From the NCBI GenBank assembly GCA_013298845.1, contig JAAFJN010000004.1:186001-250000 (forward strand): a stretch of DNA of 64,000 nt, read 5' to 3'. The notes beneath the pieces were generated by a model, which had not been told where the DNA came from, made no database searches, and saw only the letters and a program-made list of their open reading frames with translations. Origin of the DNA: Chitinophagales bacterium. Its GTDB lineage: Bacteria; Bacteroidota; Bacteroidia; Chitinophagales; Saprospiraceae. The position numbers and the translations under genes were made by a program. Of this stretch, positions 61,284 through 64,000 are shown piece after piece (positions within the stretch are counted from its first letter, which is position 1; each line of letters starts with the position of its first letter).

Positions 61284-61784
61284 ATGCAAATTCTCGACGA
61301 TCGCCAGATTCGACAAAAAATAAAACGATTGGCCATTGAAATTTTGGAGCGCCACTTTGGAGAACCGGGTATTATTCTCGCTGGTTTGAACAACAACGGA
61401 TTGGGATTTGCCCAATTGTTACTGCACGAATTGTCGCCCCTGCTCCCCGATTCCATGAGCATCACCCTCACGCGGATTCAACTCAACCCGGCCAACCCAA
61501 CCGAATACGACCCGTACATCGAAATGCCCGCCGAAGACCTGCGCGGCAAAAGCATTATCATTGTGGATGACGTTGCCAATACCGGCCGCACTATTTTTTA
61601 CGCCGTCCAACCCTTGTTAAAAGTATTGCCCGCCCGCGTAGAAGTGGCCGTTTTGGTGGATCGCAAACACAAATCGTTCCCCATCAAAGCCGATTACGTG
61701 GGATTATCGCTGTACACGACGCTCAAAGACCATATCAACGTCCAGATAAGCGACGTCGAAACAATGGCCGTTTACCTGGAGTAG
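61284..61784 (+). CDS. PyrR-like phosphoribosyltransferase
   Basis: A 166-residue type I PRTase. The PRPP loop is IIIVDDVANTGRT (91-103), with GLNNNGLGFA early and LVDRKHKSFPIKADYVGLSLYTT late; the last part resembles PyrR. PyrR in Gram-positives controls pyr attenuation and has uracil PRTase activity; in Bacteroidota the role is unclear. It is divergent from the Fe-S gene (81-base gap). Confidence 0.88.
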   Translation: MQILDDRQIRQKIKRLAIEILERHFGEPGIILAGLNNNGLGFAQLLLHELSPLLPDSMSITLTRIQLNPANPTEYDPYIEMPAEDLRGKSIIIVDDVANTGRTIFYAVQPLLKVLPARVEVAVLVDRKHKSFPIKADYVGLSLYTTLKDHINVQISDVETMAVYLE

Positions 61785-61799
61785 AATCATTTTTAGTCC

Positions 61800-61807
61800 T
61801 ACATTTG
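61800..61807 (+). promoter_or_regulatory. -7 promoter box upstream of the lipoprotein gene
   Basis: TACATTTG fits TAnnTTTG. It overlaps the earliest in-frame start of the next gene (61805), which argues for the later ATG at 61862. Confidence 0.5.
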
Positions 61808-61861
61808 TATATATTTAAAAATGGCTACACCTTTGCGCTTCATTCTATTTCTACTAAATAT

Positions 61862-62542
61862 ATGACACAAAAAGCAATCAACATGATCGGGTTAACCCTT
61901 TGGGTAGCCCTTTTTACAATGGCATGCAACCGTTTTCACAAAAACCCGGAGTTTGCCGCTAAAACCGCCAATCATAAAACGGTGGCTGTTTTACCTTACC
62001 AAATTATGATCACCGGGCGTTTGCCCAAAGACATGACGCCCGACATCAAGGAAAAAATTGAAGCGGCAGAAAGTGTGGGGTTTCAACGCAATTTTTACAA
62101 CCAAATCCACACCGTAGGCACGCGCCGTCACCCGTTGTCGGTGGTAGTACAACCCGTGGAAAGAACGAACCAATTGTTGTTGGAACAAGGCATTAGCCCA
62201 ACGGCCAGTTGGGACCGAGACCCGCAGGAATTGGCCAAAATATTGGGCGTTGATGCCGTTATCCGCAACAAAGCCATCAAAACCCGGTATTTATCGGATC
62301 TCGAATCATTGGGTATTCAGGTGGGCGCGTCCATTTTATACGGTGTATTAGGCGTGCCCGGCGTATTACCGTCACGCACCAACGATGTAGAGGTTACCTC
62401 CAACATCATTGCGGCAACGACGGGAGAAAACCTGTTTTCGGGTCGCGACGAGGTCCGCGTAGATTGGTCCCGCCCCGCCAATGAGGCCATTGAGCAAATT
62501 AACCGCCGGATTGTTCGCCGGTTTCCGTACGTCAAAAAATAA
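61862..62542 (+). CDS. Lipoprotein of unknown function
   Basis: A 226-residue protein whose leader ends WVALFTMAC (lipidated Cys). The start at 61862 is preferred because a promoter box lies at 61800-61807; another ATG at 61883 is possible. The body has an alpha/beta pattern (HKTVAVLPYQIMITGRLPKD, ELAKILGVDAVIRNKAIKT, DVEVTSNIIAATTGENLFSG, AIEQINRRIVRRFPYVKK) that recalls small periplasmic proteins of the CsgG/TolB-like N-terminal fold (...VAVLPY..., LGVDAVI). That resemblance is weak. Likely an envelope protein. Confidence 0.75.
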   Translation: MTQKAINMIGLTLWVALFTMACNRFHKNPEFAAKTANHKTVAVLPYQIMITGRLPKDMTPDIKEKIEAAESVGFQRNFYNQIHTVGTRRHPLSVVVQPVERTNQLLLEQGISPTASWDRDPQELAKILGVDAVIRNKAIKTRYLSDLESLGIQVGASILYGVLGVPGVLPSRTNDVEVTSNIIAATTGENLFSGRDEVRVDWSRPANEAIEQINRRIVRRFPYVKK

Positions 62543-62552
62543 CCAATGTGGC

Positions 62553-62647
62553 GGCTGTCTCATGAGCACTTCGACAAAATCAACGGTAAAATAAAATTCT
62601 GATTGAAATTTGGACTGCTTTGCCGGAGTTCAATTAATGAGACAGCC
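62553..62647. repeat. 95-bp MITE-like element with 11-bp terminal inverted repeats
   Basis: GGCTGTCTCAT (62553-62563) and ATGAGACAGCC (62637-62647) flank AT-rich DNA without coding capacity. GGCTGTCTCA-type ends are typical of some transposon families (IS1182-like), so it may be a remnant or MITE. No target-site duplication was seen. The right end plus TCACCTTTTT could also act as a terminator for the lipoprotein gene. Confidence 0.6.
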
Positions 62648-62673
62648 TCACCTTTTTGGGGTACCCACAACGC

Positions 62674-63783
62674 TTAATTCAGATCCTGCAACATTTTCAA
62701 CGCGTCTTTTTGGTGGGGTTCTTTGTCGAGGATCCCTTGAAGCAAAACCCGGGCTGCCGCTTTATCGTTCAATTTTAAGTAGCACTCGGCCTGCGCTAAC
62801 GACAATTGCGCGTTGTAATAATAAGGCATCGCTAAATTCATAATTTCCACCGCCAATTGAAGTTGATGGGCATTGTCATTGGCCGCCTTTGCGCGCAAAT
62901 AACCATATAACGCCACTAATTCCACGTCGTATTGATCGGTATGCTGCGCCAATGCCGTACGCGCTTCCTCTTTTTGGCCGTCCACAAAAGAAGACAACAA
63001 CAACATACTATTTTCATCCGGATAAAGGGTTCTTGGTGCAATGGTAATACCCAAAGCCCGCACTACGGCGGTGGCCATTGCCGTGGTGGAATACGGATTT
63101 TGCCCGGTGATCACATTTTTGTCTTGCGTAATGAACGGCAGCATTATATCCGTTTGTTCAAAAATAGCGGTGCGTGCCTTTAATTTATCTTCCAATAAAA
63201 AAGGAAATTCCAATTTCCATTTTTTGCCAAACATCGCTTCTTCGGCGTTGCAAAAACCCGTTACTTTTTTGCCAGCGACCCAATAGGAACCATCGGCTTT
63301 TTTAACGTGGGCAAATGCCGCTGCGCCGTGACAAACCGAAGCGACAATGCCATTTTGCGCATCTATTGCCACAATTGCTTTTTGCAACGAAGGGTCCACG
63401 GGCAGATCAAACATCGCGCCTTTACCACCCACGATGTAAATAACGCTGTAATCCGGCGGGCGAATACTGGCAGTGGACAACGTTTGCCGCAACAATTGCT
63501 GCGCGGTTGTATCTTTTAAAATGGCTTGAATATAAGGTTTTTCGGGATTAAATTCATCTGGTTCCACCTTACCCCCTTGCGGACTGGCCACTTCCGGAAC
63601 GAGGCCGTTGGAAGTAAAAATCAGGTAAGCCTGCGCGAATTCATCCATTTCAAAACCCGGCCGCGTTTTACCGGCATTTTCCCCGTAACCGCTTACGACC
63701 ATCAGTACTTTGGGAGGGGTGGTTTTTTGGGCCAAAAGCCCCGACGACAAAGCCAGAGCGATGAACAGTAATTGCATTTTCAT
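62674..63783 (-). CDS. DJ-1/PfpI-family protein with C-terminal TPR-like helices
   Basis: A 369-residue protein with signal peptide MKMQLLFIALALSSGLLAQ. The DJ-1/PfpI fold spans ~20-245 (PKVLMVVSGYGENAGKTRPGFEMDEFAQAYLIF, SVIYIVGGKGAMFDLP); the elbow Cys is in SVCHGAAAF (~150) and a Glu in FEMDEF. About 100 helical residues follow (YNAQLSLAQAECYLKLNDKAAARVLLQGIL). Export and the helical tail are unusual for the family, where homologues are often glyoxalases/chaperones. It is downstream of an AraC regulator on the same strand. Confidence 0.88.
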   Translation of the reverse strand: MKMQLLFIALALSSGLLAQKTTPPKVLMVVSGYGENAGKTRPGFEMDEFAQAYLIFTSNGLVPEVASPQGGKVEPDEFNPEKPYIQAILKDTTAQQLLRQTLSTASIRPPDYSVIYIVGGKGAMFDLPVDPSLQKAIVAIDAQNGIVASVCHGAAAFAHVKKADGSYWVAGKKVTGFCNAEEAMFGKKWKLEFPFLLEDKLKARTAIFEQTDIMLPFITQDKNVITGQNPYSTTAMATAVVRALGITIAPRTLYPDENSMLLLSSFVDGQKEEARTALAQHTDQYDVELVALYGYLRAKAANDNAHQLQLAVEIMNLAMPYYYNAQLSLAQAECYLKLNDKAAARVLLQGILDKEPHQKDALKMLQDLN

Positions 63784-63867
63784 AGTGTATCAATTTTATA
63801 ATTTTGGGCAAAATTGAGCACTATTGTCCCCTTAAAAAGTCCGATTTTATAAATTCGGACAAAAAAT

Positions 63868-64000
63868 TTACGGCTTTTGAATCATTTTTTCGCGATAAAC
63901 GGCGGGGGTAGTTCCCATTACTTTTTTAAAAGCCGCAAAAAATGTGGATTTTGATTGGTATCCTACTTCATAACCTAACACTTCGGTTTTTATATCCGGT
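63868..64000 (-). CDS. AraC-family transcriptional regulator, C-terminal end (cut by window edge)
   Basis: The last 43 residues of a frame entering from the right edge: KTEVLGYEVGYQSKSTFFAA, FKKVMGTTPAVYRE, ending QKP. This is the second helix-turn-helix of AraC proteins (VGYQSKSTFFAAFKKVMGTTP). The stop is at 63868. The DJ-1/PfpI gene follows on the same strand after 84 bases; PfpI/AraC pairing is common, so it may regulate that gene. Confidence 0.9.
   Translation of the reverse strand, partial: PDIKTEVLGYEVGYQSKSTFFAAFKKVMGTTPAVYREKMIQKP

Overview
The window looks like a chromosomal segment of a free-living member of the phylum Bacteroidota, most likely a Saprospiraceae/Chitinophagia-type organism. 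The evidence is two SusC/SusD pairs, type IX secretion (T9SS) parts and T9SS cargo proteins (a PorQ homologue, a PorP/SprF homologue and proteins with C-terminal sorting domains), a TonB receptor/DUF4249 pair, and repeated use of the Bacteroidota promoter element TAnnTTTG. No tRNA, rRNA, CRISPR array, intact insertion sequence, phage gene or replication origin was seen by eye.

Layout. 1-2.4 kb: the N-terminal part of a large secreted protein running off the left edge, a small four-helix membrane protein, then 584 bases without a gene that hold a 27-bp perfect hairpin and a strong candidate small RNA. 2.4-7.0 kb: a bestrophin-like channel broken by an in-frame stop, an SH3 lipoprotein, porQ, a MORN-repeat lipoprotein and ubiX. 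7.1-21.9 kb: a SusC/SusD pair with a divergent LysR regulator, a TonB receptor/DUF4249 pair, and a giant TPR protein followed by a plugless outer-membrane barrel. 22-35 kb: mostly housekeeping and metabolism (GNAT, queuosine-precursor transporter, pyrF, plsC, hisH, heme-containing propeller protein, AAA ATPase, fused branched-chain 2-oxoacid dehydrogenase E1, glycosyltransferase family 9). 35-41 kb: PorP/SprF plus an OmpA protein and a DUF1573 domain that may be joined to OmpA by frameshifting, cystathionine beta-synthase and a SPOR protein. 41-46 kb: a second SusC/SusD pair. 46-64 kb: a heme lipoprotein, a T9SS cargo protein, LemA/TPM genes, rlmH, a Nudix-type regulator, an HU-CCDC81/SPOR protein, an M61-like peptidase, an Fe-S oxidoreductase, a phosphoribosyltransferase, a DJ-1/PfpI protein and the end of an AraC regulator.

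The genes mostly serve the cell envelope: uptake of polymers (SusCD, TonB receptors), secretion (T9SS) and peptidoglycan anchoring (OmpA, SPOR). The most distinctive features are non-coding. Several intergenic gaps are filled by short phrases repeated in direct and inverted order (TTAGAC, CACGGATT, GAGATAAGAG, GTGAAAA, CACTAAG, TTCGGATT), and in a few cases the repeat begins at or supplies the stop codon of the neighbouring gene. I found no clear new defence or biosynthetic system. The best leads are the small RNA near 2.3 kb, the OmpA-DUF1573 frameshift near 38.27 kb, the 35-codon reading frame with tandemly duplicated 3' end near 31.1 kb, and the shared repeat element at 27.4 and 40.3 kb.
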